Of a DNA stretch of 64,000 nucleotides, positions 8,400-16,294 are shown piece by piece (position 1 is the stretch's first letter; every line of letters starts with the position of its first letter). This stretch comes from Robertmurraya_A mangrovi (lineage in GTDB: Bacteria; Bacillota; Bacilli; Bacillales; Cytobacillaceae). Below the pieces are notes generated by a model. The model saw nothing but the letters and a program-made list of their open reading frames with translations. It made no database searches and was not told where the DNA came from. Location: assembly GCF_034427655.1 (NCBI RefSeq), contig NZ_JAXOFX010000021.1:7791-71790 (forward strand), written 5' to 3'. A program made the translations under genes and the position numbers.

Positions 8400-9443
8400 T
8401 TAAGAATTCTCTATTATTTGAAATAGATACTGAGCATCCTCACCTACTCCTAACAATAGAGCTGAACCTCTCTTATTTTGCCAAGGAAGCCCTAAAAAGA
8501 ATAATCCATCTACATTGGAGATTCCTCTGGAGTGAATTACTCTTCCACTGGTGGGATTAGTTACTCCTGGAATTTTAATAAATGAATAATTAGAATTAAA
8601 TCCAGTGGCCCAGATAACGTTTTGAGTAGAAATAGAGGAACCATCTTCAAAAATCATGGTATTGTTATGAACAGCTTTAGTTCTTCCTTTAAGGAAAATA
8701 GATTTATTTTTAAGTTTTTCTTTTAATTCATATCCAAATATAGGATCTCCTTTTTTTTGAATGATTGTTCCAATAAATGAATCTCGTTTTGCGTTCAAAA
8801 TCCCCAACTTATCAAAGATCCAAAATATACTCCTACCTTTAATTGTTGTTGGTATAAAACGAATAGGCTGGCCAATAGAAAGATACGTTTCTCTATCATT
8901 TGATAGTTCTACGGCAATCTGGGAACCTGAGTTACCTCCTCCAACTACTAATACTGGCCCATCCTTTAACTGAGAGGGATTTTTGTAGTTGGCTGAATGA
9001 ATCTGAAGGACCTCTTTAGAAAGCTCTTTTGATAGAAAAGGGATGTTAGGAGTGTGAAATGGCCCAGTAGTAATGACCACTTTTTTTGCTAACATTACAC
9101 TATCATTTGCTTTAATCTTAAAAATTTTATTTTCTAGCAATACTTCTTGTACTTCTGTATTCAATTGAATTGGTAAGTCAAATTGACTAGAATACGACTC
9201 TAAGTAATCGGCAATCTCATCTTTTGTCGGAAAACCACAAGGATTTCCCTGAAGAACCATTCCAGGTAATGAGCTATAGTTACGTGGTGTGAATAATACA
9301 AGTGAATCATATCTATTTCTCCAAACATCCCCTATTCTTTTCTGATTATCTAAAATGACAAAAGAGAGATTTGATTGTTTTAAAAAATATCCCATGGACA
9401 ATCCTGCTTGCCCAGCACCTATAACAATAACATCATAAACCAT
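8400..9443 (-). CDS. czcO: CzcO-like FAD/NAD(P)-binding oxidoreductase
   Basis: A 347-residue flavin-containing monooxygenase-type protein. The N-terminal FAD fold shows VIGAGQAGLSMGYFL, and the NADPH fold shows VVGGGNSGSQIAVEL near residue 170. A late ATGFNSNYSFI motif is typical of the family. In Bacillus subtilis a homologue (CzcO, formerly TrkA) is encoded with czcD and is thought to aid metal or potassium-linked efflux; its reaction is unknown. GAGGTG precedes ATG 9443. It is first in the operon, 24 nt ahead of czrA. Confidence 0.87.
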   Translation of the reverse strand: MVYDVIVIGAGQAGLSMGYFLKQSNLSFVILDNQKRIGDVWRNRYDSLVLFTPRNYSSLPGMVLQGNPCGFPTKDEIADYLESYSSQFDLPIQLNTEVQEVLLENKIFKIKANDSVMLAKKVVITTGPFHTPNIPFLSKELSKEVLQIHSANYKNPSQLKDGPVLVVGGGNSGSQIAVELSNDRETYLSIGQPIRFIPTTIKGRSIFWIFDKLGILNAKRDSFIGTIIQKKGDPIFGYELKEKLKNKSIFLKGRTKAVHNNTMIFEDGSSISTQNVIWATGFNSNYSFIKIPGVTNPTSGRVIHSRGISNVDGLFFLGLPWQNKRGSALLLGVGEDAQYLFQIIENS

Positions 9444-9470
9444 ATTTACACCTCAATTTAATCCATATAT

Positions 9471-9520
9471 GAACATATGCTCATACATAGATTATGATAA
9501 TTAGAATAAACTGTCAATAA
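9471..9520 (-). promoter_or_regulatory. czc promoter with CzrA-type operator
   Basis: On the minus strand TTGACA (9515-9520) and TAATCT (9492-9497) are 17 bp apart. Immediately downstream, over the expected start point, is TATGAACATATGCTCATA (9471-9488), an 18-bp near-perfect palindrome very like ArsR/CzrA operators. Autoregulation by the CzrA-like protein is inferred from motif and position. Confidence 0.8.
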
Positions 9521-9608
9521 TATTTGTTTATTTTTGTTTAAAATTATTCACAGATTATATCAACGTCCTATGCTAAGATACCAATATATAAAAAAGGAGA
9601 TTTATTAG

Positions 9609-9983
9609 ATGAAAAAGTGGATTATAATATTATTAATAATGGCCCTATCAGGCTGTGGGGTGAAAGAGGATGAGTTGCCTGAACTAATTGAAGTGAAGTT
9701 TCGTACTAATCCAGAAGAAATAAAGATAAACGAAGAGGTGCAATTAGTTGCAACCGTTGTCCAAGGTAAAGAACAGGTAGATGATGCAAGCAAAGTACAA
9801 TTTGAATTGTGGAAAGAAGGAACAAGTGAGGATCAACATTTAAAACTAAGTACTAAGCATCAAAAAGATGGAATTTATATTGTTAAATATACATTTGAAG
9901 AACCAGGTAAATATTATATTATTTCACATACCACTGCTAGAGGTTTACACGTTATGCCTAAAAATGAATTTATTGTAAAATAA
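9609..9983 (+). CDS. FixH/YtkA-like lipoprotein
   Basis: A 124-residue protein with a signal peptide and lipobox (LSGC, Cys at about 16) followed by one beta-sandwich domain of the YtkA/FixH type (VKFRTNPEEIKINEEVQLVATVV; DGIYIVKYTFEEPGKYYIISHTTARGLHV). It would sit on the outer face of the membrane. Such domains often accompany copper-handling and cytochrome oxidase genes, which fits the neighbouring sco and copCD genes. AAAAAGGAG precedes ATG 9609. It is a single-gene unit with its own terminator. The exact role is unknown. Confidence 0.75.
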   Translation: MKKWIIILLIMALSGCGVKEDELPELIEVKFRTNPEEIKINEEVQLVATVVQGKEQVDDASKVQFELWKEGTSEDQHLKLSTKHQKDGIYIVKYTFEEPGKYYIISHTTARGLHVMPKNEFIVK

Positions 9984-10006
9984 AAAAGCGCGATAAGCGC
10001 TTTTTT
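9982..10006 (+). terminator. Terminator after the FixH/YtkA-like gene
   Basis: AAAAAAGCGC and GCGCTTTTTT form perfect 10-bp arms around a 5-nt loop. It overlaps the stop codon and is symmetrical enough to act on both strands. Confidence 0.88.
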
Positions 10007-10110
10007 ATTTTTTCAACCTTTAAACTTTATGGTGGAAGTATTAAAGTACACTATATTACTTATCAACTTAATCATTCATTTCGAGGAATAGGATTTCTAT
10101 TTGTTATTGA

Positions 10111-10692
10111 TTAGTTCATCGAGAGAAGAATTTTTGCATCATTAACAATTAGATCATAAGGTACATCAGAAAGCCCATTGTAGTCTTTAACGACTTTGCC
10201 CTCTTGATTAACGAGATAAAATGAAGTACCGTGAATTACTTGATTATTAGAATTCGGTTTTTTAACTAAAGTTTTAAAACTCTTAGTAGCAAATTCTTCA
10301 ATTGATTTCTGCGAATATCCTGTTAGTAAGTTCCAACTAGATAAATCAGCATCAAATTTTATAGCATACTCCTTTAACATTTCTGGAGTATCCATTTCTG
10401 GATCAACACTAAAAGATATAATTTCTACATCCAATCCTTCTTCTTTTAACTTTTCTTGAAGATCAACCATATTTGCTGTCATAGGAGAACAAACTGTTTC
10501 ACAATTAGTAAAAATAAAATCAGCTACCCACACTTTTCCTTTTAAATCTTTCAGTCCAAATTCCTCATTTTCTTGATTTATATAGTTGAAGTCTGTTATT
10601 TCCCAATTAAGGGGATTTTTAATTCCTTTTCCACAACCGACAAGTAATAAAGATAATATTAATATTGATGGTAACCATAAAATATTTTTCAA
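10111..10692 (-). CDS. SCO1/SenC family copper chaperone lipoprotein
   Basis: A 193-residue thioredoxin-fold lipoprotein (lipobox LLVGC). The copper/redox motif C-x3-C is NCETVCSP near residue 65, and a conserved distal His lies in VIHGTSFYLV near 155. Sco proteins deliver copper to, or reduce, the CuA site of cytochrome c oxidase on the outer face of the membrane. Translation appears to start at TTG 10692, with AAAGG upstream. It is the last gene of the copC-copD-bdbD-bdbC-sco run on the minus strand. Confidence 0.92.
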   Translation of the reverse strand: MKNILWLPSILILSLLLVGCGKGIKNPLNWEITDFNYINQENEEFGLKDLKGKVWVADFIFTNCETVCSPMTANMVDLQEKLKEEGLDVEIISFSVDPEMDTPEMLKEYAIKFDADLSSWNLLTGYSQKSIEEFATKSFKTLVKKPNSNNQVIHGTSFYLVNQEGKVVKDYNGLSDVPYDLIVNDAKILLSMN

Positions 10693-10741
10693 ACATATCA
10701 GCCTTTCATGATGAGGATAGGTACATAAAGTTTTATAGTAA

Positions 10742-11164
10742 TTATTTCTTTTTAGAATTGATGAAAAACATTAATGTTATGATAAGAGTAAAGGCTGTTA
10801 ATGCTAAAAAGGGAATCGTAATAAAGCCTAACCAGTTAATATATTGTGCGTTACAAGGGACACCATTTACACAAGGCTTAATATCTATTAAGCCAGGAAC
10901 CTTCTGAAGCAAATAATGATAAAAAGAAATACTCCATCCTACACTCGCCATTGGAAGTACAAACCTTCTTACAGAAGGATCATTTTGAAAGGTTCCAATA
11001 CCAAGTATTAAGGCAAGGGGATACATTAGTATACGCTGATACCAACATAGTTCACATGGGATAAAACCACGTATTTCACTAAAATATAGGCTTCCTAGAG
11101 TAGCTGTAACAGAGACTAACCAAGCTAAATATAGGGATATTTGTTGCTTATTCATATCTCTCAT
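10742..11164 (-). CDS. bdbC: DsbB-family thiol oxidase (BdbC-like)
   Basis: A 140-residue protein with four transmembrane helices. The quinone-linked C-x2-C motif is in CELCWYQRILMYPLALILG, and the second Cys pair is in CVNGVPCNAQY. BdbC reoxidises the DsbA-like partner, passing electrons to quinone. Its ATG overlaps the last base of the bdbD stop codon, so the redox pair is translationally coupled. Confidence 0.94.
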   Translation of the reverse strand: MRDMNKQQISLYLAWLVSVTATLGSLYFSEIRGFIPCELCWYQRILMYPLALILGIGTFQNDPSVRRFVLPMASVGWSISFYHYLLQKVPGLIDIKPCVNGVPCNAQYINWLGFITIPFLALTAFTLIITLMFFINSKKK

Positions 11165-11847
11165 TAATTTTTACCCTCTAATTCTTTATCTATAAGACTC
11201 TTTATCCTCTCATAATCAAAGGGATCCTCGAGCATTATGCCATTAACCATAATACTTGGAGTCATTTTCACTTTAAATTCTTCCACCAATTTTGTATCTA
11301 TATTTAATTCTTCAATATGTGTCTTAACATCAATGTCTGATTGTAGTTGATTAAGATCGATTCCAGAAATATTACTTGCCACTTCGTTGATTTTCTCTTT
11401 AGTTATCCACAATGAATCGTGGTTTTCACTAGGCTGTTCTTTAAAAAGTTCTTTATGAAAATCCCAATAGAAATCTGAATTTTGTTTATAAACGGACTCC
11501 GCAGCTAGTGACCCCAAGATAGATTCCTCTTCGTGGAATAGGACGTTAACATAAGAGAACTTTACTTTCCCTTTATCAACGTAATCTTCAATTAATTGTG
11601 GAAAAATCGTCTCTCCCCAAGCTTTACAAGCAGGACATTTAAAATCTCCAAATTCAACTACTGTTACTGGGGCATCTACTTGACCAATAGTTGGTTGCCC
11701 TTCCGTTGTTGGTTGTTTATCAAAGATAATATCATTCGTTTTTTCAGAGTTTGTATTATTAAGGACCACCCAGCCAGTTATGACTGTAAAGGCTAGTAAT
11801 GTAAGTAATACAATGAATTTAAAGGATGAATTTTTGGATTTATTCAT
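11164..11847 (-). CDS. bdbD: DsbA-family thiol-disulfide oxidoreductase (BdbD-like)
   Basis: A 227-residue membrane-anchored protein: one N-terminal helix (FIVLLTLLAFTVITGWVVL), then a thioredoxin/DsbA domain with FGDFKCPACKAWGE (C-P-A-C) near residue 72 and a cis-Pro loop in VKMTPSIMVNG. It forms disulfides in exported proteins. With BdbC and Sco beside it, likely clients are the secreted or membrane cysteine proteins of copper handling or the oxidase; this is inference. Confidence 0.93.
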   Translation of the reverse strand: MNKSKNSSFKFIVLLTLLAFTVITGWVVLNNTNSEKTNDIIFDKQPTTEGQPTIGQVDAPVTVVEFGDFKCPACKAWGETIFPQLIEDYVDKGKVKFSYVNVLFHEEESILGSLAAESVYKQNSDFYWDFHKELFKEQPSENHDSLWITKEKINEVASNISGIDLNQLQSDIDVKTHIEELNIDTKLVEEFKVKMTPSIMVNGIMLEDPFDYERIKSLIDKELEGKN

Positions 11848-11898
11848 TTACAACGCTCCCTAGTAAGTTATGATTTTGGGCATCTTGTGTCATTACCA

Positions 11899-12990
11899 TT
11901 ATTTAATACTTAGAATAAGTGATAAATATCCACACACGACAAATAGCAAAGCCATTAAAAAGGCTATCCTTGCAGGTGCTTTTTTAATAAATGATAGAAC
12001 AATTAAAACTAAAAATAATACAGAAAACATAAAAAAAGATATACTTGTCCAGTTTAGAACAAAATCAACTTTCATTTCTGTAGTAAACTGACCTTGATAA
12101 AAAATGAGAAAGAGTTTTGAAACTCCCTCATTTGTTAGAGTACTCTCGTGTGGTGGAGATTGTTGTCCTAAAGCTGCCGTTGCAGAAAAAATGAATAGGA
12201 TTACAATACTTTCTATTCTTAACCATGGTATTGGATTAAAATTTGTGACATTATTAAGTTTTTTTCTAATGAACAAACTATTAAAGCTAGCAAATAACAA
12301 TAAAGGAATTATTAACAAATGCTTAATTAATAGTGCCTGTCCATAAGGTATCATCCAAGAATTTGTATAATCTTTAAATTCCATAACGAATGACATTAAA
12401 ACTAGCCCTGTCACAATGGTAATTCCAAAACAAAGAAGTGCAACAGGCGTAAACCATTTTAAGAACTTATGCCAATTAGATTTATCGTTTGAGAACCAAC
12501 TAACAACCATTAAAATTCCTACCCATAAACTAACGGCTGTGAAATGGGTTGTATGGCTGAAAAAACCTTTTATCTGCACATAAGAACTTGCATGACTAGA
12601 CCATCCTAGTGCAAGAATCAGGATAAAAGTAAGAATAATACCGATGTATGAATACAAAGAGTTTTTACGATAATCAAACCAAACTACAAATATAAATAAA
12701 ATATTGGCTATGATGTAAGTAAACACCCAAGATTTTCCGATTTCAAATGTAAAAATAACTGATTGAAATGTACGAGCTAATCCAATATCTTGGTATAGGT
12801 GTAATATCACCTGGAAAACGGGAATAAAAGAAAGGATTGCTATTCCACCCAAAGCCAACATTAAAGCCCCTTTCGGTACATTAATATCTGGTCGGTAAAT
12901 ACTTGGCACAATATATAATAGGAAACTTCCGACAAGGAGGGCAAAGCAAAAATATAATAATGCCTGACTTATAATACCTATTAAAACCAT
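11899..12990 (-). CDS. copD: CopD-family copper-transport membrane protein
   Basis: A 363-residue integral membrane protein with about eight or nine helices, of the CopD family. Conserved elements include a His in GWSSHASS and SHTTHFTAVSLWVGILM, a pattern found in CopD copper-import proteins. Its start is 1 nt from the copC stop, so the two are coupled. Together CopC and CopD are thought to bind copper outside the cell and bring it in or to a cuproprotein. Confidence 0.88.
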   Translation of the reverse strand: MVLIGIISQALLYFCFALLVGSFLLYIVPSIYRPDINVPKGALMLALGGIAILSFIPVFQVILHLYQDIGLARTFQSVIFTFEIGKSWVFTYIIANILFIFVVWFDYRKNSLYSYIGIILTFILILALGWSSHASSYVQIKGFFSHTTHFTAVSLWVGILMVVSWFSNDKSNWHKFLKWFTPVALLCFGITIVTGLVLMSFVMEFKDYTNSWMIPYGQALLIKHLLIIPLLLFASFNSLFIRKKLNNVTNFNPIPWLRIESIVILFIFSATAALGQQSPPHESTLTNEGVSKLFLIFYQGQFTTEMKVDFVLNWTSISFFMFSVLFLVLIVLSFIKKAPARIAFLMALLFVVCGYLSLILSIK

Positions 12991-12991
12991 G

Positions 12992-13546
12992 CTATTTTTT
13001 CCTTCTCAAAATCATTAGAAAGCTTCCAACAACTACTACAAGTAAAACACCAAGGATAGAAGGGATTAAGTAGGACGGTAACTTTTTTTGTTGTTGTGTC
13101 AAATCAGTTGATTCAGCAACTTTTTCTGTTTCCTTCTCTTCTAATTTTGAACCTGTCATTTTTATTTCTTCTTGCTTCTCCGTTGATTCTTTAATAGTTG
13201 GCAAATCAACTGTAAAAGAAAACACTCCATCAATTGGATGTCCATCTGCCCCTATTATCTTCCAAGTAACTTGGTATTCCCCATTATCTAAAGGATTCGA
13301 AAAGGCTGCTACCATTTTATTTTCAGATAAAAGATACTTTTCAACAGGTACTGAACTACCGTCGGACTTTTGCAGTTCAAATACGCTGTTCTGCTCCAAT
13401 TTTGTATCAAATGTTATAGTAACTTCCTTCAGTTCTTCATGAATAATTTCTTTATCTTGGGGAGAGGAACTTTTTATCCCTGTATGTGCAAAAGCATTAT
13501 TTACAAATACCAAGAAGGTAAAAGTAAATAATAATAGTTTTCTCAT
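12992..13546 (-). CDS. copC: CopC-domain copper-binding protein with C-terminal anchor
   Basis: A 184-residue protein: signal peptide ending at AFAHTG, so mature His1 is the classic CopC copper ligand; a beta-sandwich with ADGHPIDGVFSFTV carrying the second conserved His; a Lys/Glu-rich linker; and a C-terminal transmembrane helix (LIPSILGVLLVVVVGSFLMI). GGAGG lies 9 nt before ATG 13546, which is preferred over an upstream in-frame start. It is the first gene of the copC-copD-bdbD-bdbC-sco run, divergent from cadC. Confidence 0.93.
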   Translation of the reverse strand: MRKLLLFTFTFLVFVNNAFAHTGIKSSSPQDKEIIHEELKEVTITFDTKLEQNSVFELQKSDGSSVPVEKYLLSENKMVAAFSNPLDNGEYQVTWKIIGADGHPIDGVFSFTVDLPTIKESTEKQEEIKMTGSKLEEKETEKVAESTDLTQQQKKLPSYLIPSILGVLLVVVVGSFLMILRRKK

Positions 13547-13580
13547 AATTAATAACCTCCAAGTAGTAATAACGTATTTC

Positions 13581-13623
13581 ATTTTATCAAAATAAAAGTT
13601 ATATTCAAAAGGATATTTGAATA
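13581..13623 (-). promoter_or_regulatory. Probable copC promoter overlapping a CadC/ArsR-type palindrome
   Basis: Perfect 8-bp arms TATTCAAA (13602-13609) and TTTGAATA (13616-13623) resemble the cad operator of Gram-positive bacteria. On the minus strand a candidate -35 TTGAAT (13603-13608) falls inside the palindrome, with TAAAAT (13581-13586) 16 bp downstream. The regulator may be the CadC encoded next door. Confidence 0.6.
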
Positions 13624-13628
13624 AAGTT

Positions 13629-13690
13629 TTGACAATTTTACGAACTAAACATATGATATTTATAGAAACATTCTAATATACATTTGAATG
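13629..13690 (+). promoter_or_regulatory. cad promoter and operator
   Basis: TTGACA (13629-13634) and TATGAT (13652-13657) are 17 bp apart, a near-ideal sigma-A promoter. Just after the expected start point, 13669-13690 is an imperfect palindrome with arms CATTC and GAATG and an ATTTGAA core like the known cad operator. CadC would block transcription here until Cd, Pb or Zn binds. Confidence 0.8.
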
Positions 13691-13704
13691 AAGGTGGTCA
13701 ATAT

Positions 13705-14082
13705 ATGAACAAAAAAATTCTTTCACCAACTCGAACTCCTGATACTTGTGAGATAGTTTGTTTTGATGAGGAAAAGGTTAGTCGTGTTAAGGCTCAAATA
13801 GAAGAAATAATTGGGGTTGAATCAATTTTTAAAGCTTTATCTGACTCTACAAGAATTAAGATTGCGTATGCCTTAACAATAGAAACTGAACTATGTGTTT
13901 GTGATGTAGCAAATATTATCGGTTCCACAACAGCAACAGCTTCCCATCATTTACGTCTATTAAAAAACATGGGATTGGCAAAATTCCGTAAGGAAGGAAA
14001 GCTTGTATTTTATTCCTTAGCTGATGCACATGTTTATCAGTTAGTATCAATTGCATTAGCTCACTCTAAAGAGGTGATATAG
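13705..14082 (+). CDS. cadC: CadC, ArsR-family cadmium/lead/zinc-sensing repressor
   Basis: A 125-residue repressor. N-terminal Cys residues in DTCEIVCF and the pair ELCVCDVANI match the C7/C11 and C58/C60 ligands of CadC's alpha-3N site, which distinguishes it from CzrA. The recognition helix region is GSTTATASHHLRLLKNMGLA. AAGGTGG lies 7 nt before ATG 13705, preferred over the upstream in-frame codon. cadA begins immediately after the stop. Confidence 0.94.
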   Translation: MNKKILSPTRTPDTCEIVCFDEEKVSRVKAQIEEIIGVESIFKALSDSTRIKIAYALTIETELCVCDVANIIGSTTATASHHLRLLKNMGLAKFRKEGKLVFYSLADAHVYQLVSIALAHSKEVI

Positions 14083-16209
14083 ATGGAAAAAGCTCTTGAG
14101 CAAAATAAAAACACTTATAGATTGCGGAATTTATCTTGCACTAGTTGTGCAGCAAAATTTGAAAAGAACATTAGAGATATTGAAACAGTTAAGGATGTTC
14201 AATTAAACTTTGGAGCATCTAAATTAACAATTTATGGCGATGCTAGTATTGAACAGTTAGAGGAAGCAGGTTCCTTTGATGGTATCAAAGTATATTCAGA
14301 AACACAGAGATCCCTTGAGGTTAAAACTCCGTTCTTAAAGAAAGCAGAGAATAGAAATACATTAGCATCACTCTTTTTTCTCATTTTTGGATATATTTCT
14401 ATGTATTACATTGGTGAGGATAGCTTCGCAACTATAGTGATATTTGCAATGTCTATACTAATAGGTGGATTTGACTTATTTAAAGTAGGTTTAAGGAACC
14501 TAACAAACCTACAGTTTGATATGAAAACCCTAATGACTATTGCTATTATAGGTGCAGCTATCATCGGAGAATGGAGCGAGGGTGCTGTAGTTGTATTTCT
14601 CTTTGCACTAAGTGAAGCTTTAGAGAGTTATTCAATGGATAAAGCTCGCCAATCCATAAGATCATTGATGGAAATTGCTCCGAAGGTAGCACTAATCAGG
14701 CGTGGAAATAAAGAATTGGAACTAGATGTTGAAGAAATACAACTTAACGATATCTTAATTATTAAGCCTGGTGAAAAATTAGCTATGGATGGGATAGTAA
14801 TAAAAGGACATTCCACTATAAATCAGGCTGCTATAACTGGTGAATCCATCCCCGTACTCAAAGCAGTTGGTGACGAGGTGTTTGCAGGTACTTTAAATGA
14901 GGAAGGAGCTTTAGAAGTACGAGTAACTAAACGAGTTGAGGATACAACTATTTCAAAAATTATTCACTTAGTAGAAGAAGCTCAAGCAGAAAAAGCCCCC
15001 TCTCAGGCATTTGTAGATAGATTTGCTAAATACTATACACCAGCCATTCTGTTAGTGGCATTGTTTATATCAATACTTCCTCCATTGTTTATGAATGGTG
15101 ATTGGTCTGAATGGGTCTACCGTGGTTTAGCCGTTCTTGTGGTAGGTTGTCCTTGTGCCTTAGTTATCTCAACACCTGTAGCAATTGTAACTGCCATCGG
15201 TAATGCAGCAAAGAAAGGCGTCTTGATCAAAGGTGGTATTCACTTAGAGGAAACGGGACGACTTAAGGCAATTGCTTTTGATAAGACTGGAACTTTAACT
15301 TATGGCAAACCAAAAGTGACCGATATTAAAGTGCTGAATGGCATGAATGAAAAGCAGTTGTTAGGCATTTCTATGGCCATTGAAAAATTTTCACAACACC
15401 CACTCGCATCTGCAATAATAAAAGAAGCAGAAGCTCAAGGGATAAATATTAATGATTTTATTGCAGAAGAGTTCACTTCTATTACAGGAAAAGGTGCAAA
15501 AGCAAAGGTTAATAATGTAACCTATTATATTGGAAGTCCTAACCTTTTTAATGTACTTCAAGATATCCCCTCTTCTATTACAAAGAACATTGAATACCTT
15601 CAATCGCAAGGTAAAACGGTAATGCTCCTAGGAACTAAAACCGAGTTAATGGGAATAGTTGCTGTAGCAGATCAAGTAAGAGAAAGTAGTTCAAAAGTTA
15701 TTCGTAAACTCCATGCACTTGGTATTAAGCAAACAATCATGTTGACAGGTGATAATGAATCAACAGGTAAGGCTATTGGAATACAACTTGGGCTGGATGA
15801 AATAAAAGCAGAATTACTGCCTCAAGATAAACTTGAAGCGATAAAAGCTATGAAAAATCAATATGGAAGGGTAGCAATGGTTGGTGATGGTGTAAATGAT
15901 GCTCCAGCATTAGCTTCTGCAACAGTTGGAATAGCTATGGGGGGTGCTGGAACAGATACAGCTTTGGAAACTGCTGATGTCGCCCTTATGGCTGACGATT
16001 TAGACAAACTACCTTTTGCAATTGATTTAAGTAGAAAAACTCTTGGAGTCATTAAACAAAATGTCGCATTTGCATTAGGCTTAAAGCTATTAGCACTAAT
16101 ATTAATTGTTCCAGGGTGGTTAACATTATGGTTAGCTATTTTTGCGGATATGGGGGCTACCCTAATTGTAATTGCCAACTCCTTACGTTTATTGAAAATA
16201 AAAAGCTAG
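14083..16209 (+). CDS. cadA: CadA, Cd/Zn/Pb-exporting P1B-type ATPase
   Basis: A 708-residue ATPase that pumps divalent soft metals out of the cell. An N-terminal heavy-metal domain carries LSCTSCAAKFEK (C-x2-C at 19-22). The membrane domain has CPCALVIS near residue 356, the phosphorylation loop DKTGTLTYG near 399, an HP motif in FSQHPLASA, and GDGVNDAPALA near 600. The CPC motif and paired CadC point to Cd/Zn/Pb, not copper. A strong terminator follows. Confidence 0.95.
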   Translation: MEKALEQNKNTYRLRNLSCTSCAAKFEKNIRDIETVKDVQLNFGASKLTIYGDASIEQLEEAGSFDGIKVYSETQRSLEVKTPFLKKAENRNTLASLFFLIFGYISMYYIGEDSFATIVIFAMSILIGGFDLFKVGLRNLTNLQFDMKTLMTIAIIGAAIIGEWSEGAVVVFLFALSEALESYSMDKARQSIRSLMEIAPKVALIRRGNKELELDVEEIQLNDILIIKPGEKLAMDGIVIKGHSTINQAAITGESIPVLKAVGDEVFAGTLNEEGALEVRVTKRVEDTTISKIIHLVEEAQAEKAPSQAFVDRFAKYYTPAILLVALFISILPPLFMNGDWSEWVYRGLAVLVVGCPCALVISTPVAIVTAIGNAAKKGVLIKGGIHLEETGRLKAIAFDKTGTLTYGKPKVTDIKVLNGMNEKQLLGISMAIEKFSQHPLASAIIKEAEAQGININDFIAEEFTSITGKGAKAKVNNVTYYIGSPNLFNVLQDIPSSITKNIEYLQSQGKTVMLLGTKTELMGIVAVADQVRESSSKVIRKLHALGIKQTIMLTGDNESTGKAIGIQLGLDEIKAELLPQDKLEAIKAMKNQYGRVAMVGDGVNDAPALASATVGIAMGGAGTDTALETADVALMADDLDKLPFAIDLSRKTLGVIKQNVAFALGLKLLALILIVPGWLTLWLAIFADMGATLIVIANSLRLLKIKS

Positions 16210-16244
16210 ATTTTCTATTGTATAAAATTTAAAGAGATAAAGGT

Positions 16245-16283
16245 AAAAAGCTATCATAACCAACATATTATGATAGCTTTTTT
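16245..16283. terminator. Bidirectional terminator between cadA and the HEPN-like gene
   Basis: AAAAAGCTATCATAA and TTATGATAGCTTTTT are perfect 15-nt arms around an 8-nt loop. It serves cadA from the left and the convergent toxin-antitoxin operon from the right. Confidence 0.9.
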
Positions 16284-16294
16284 AATCTGAATTT

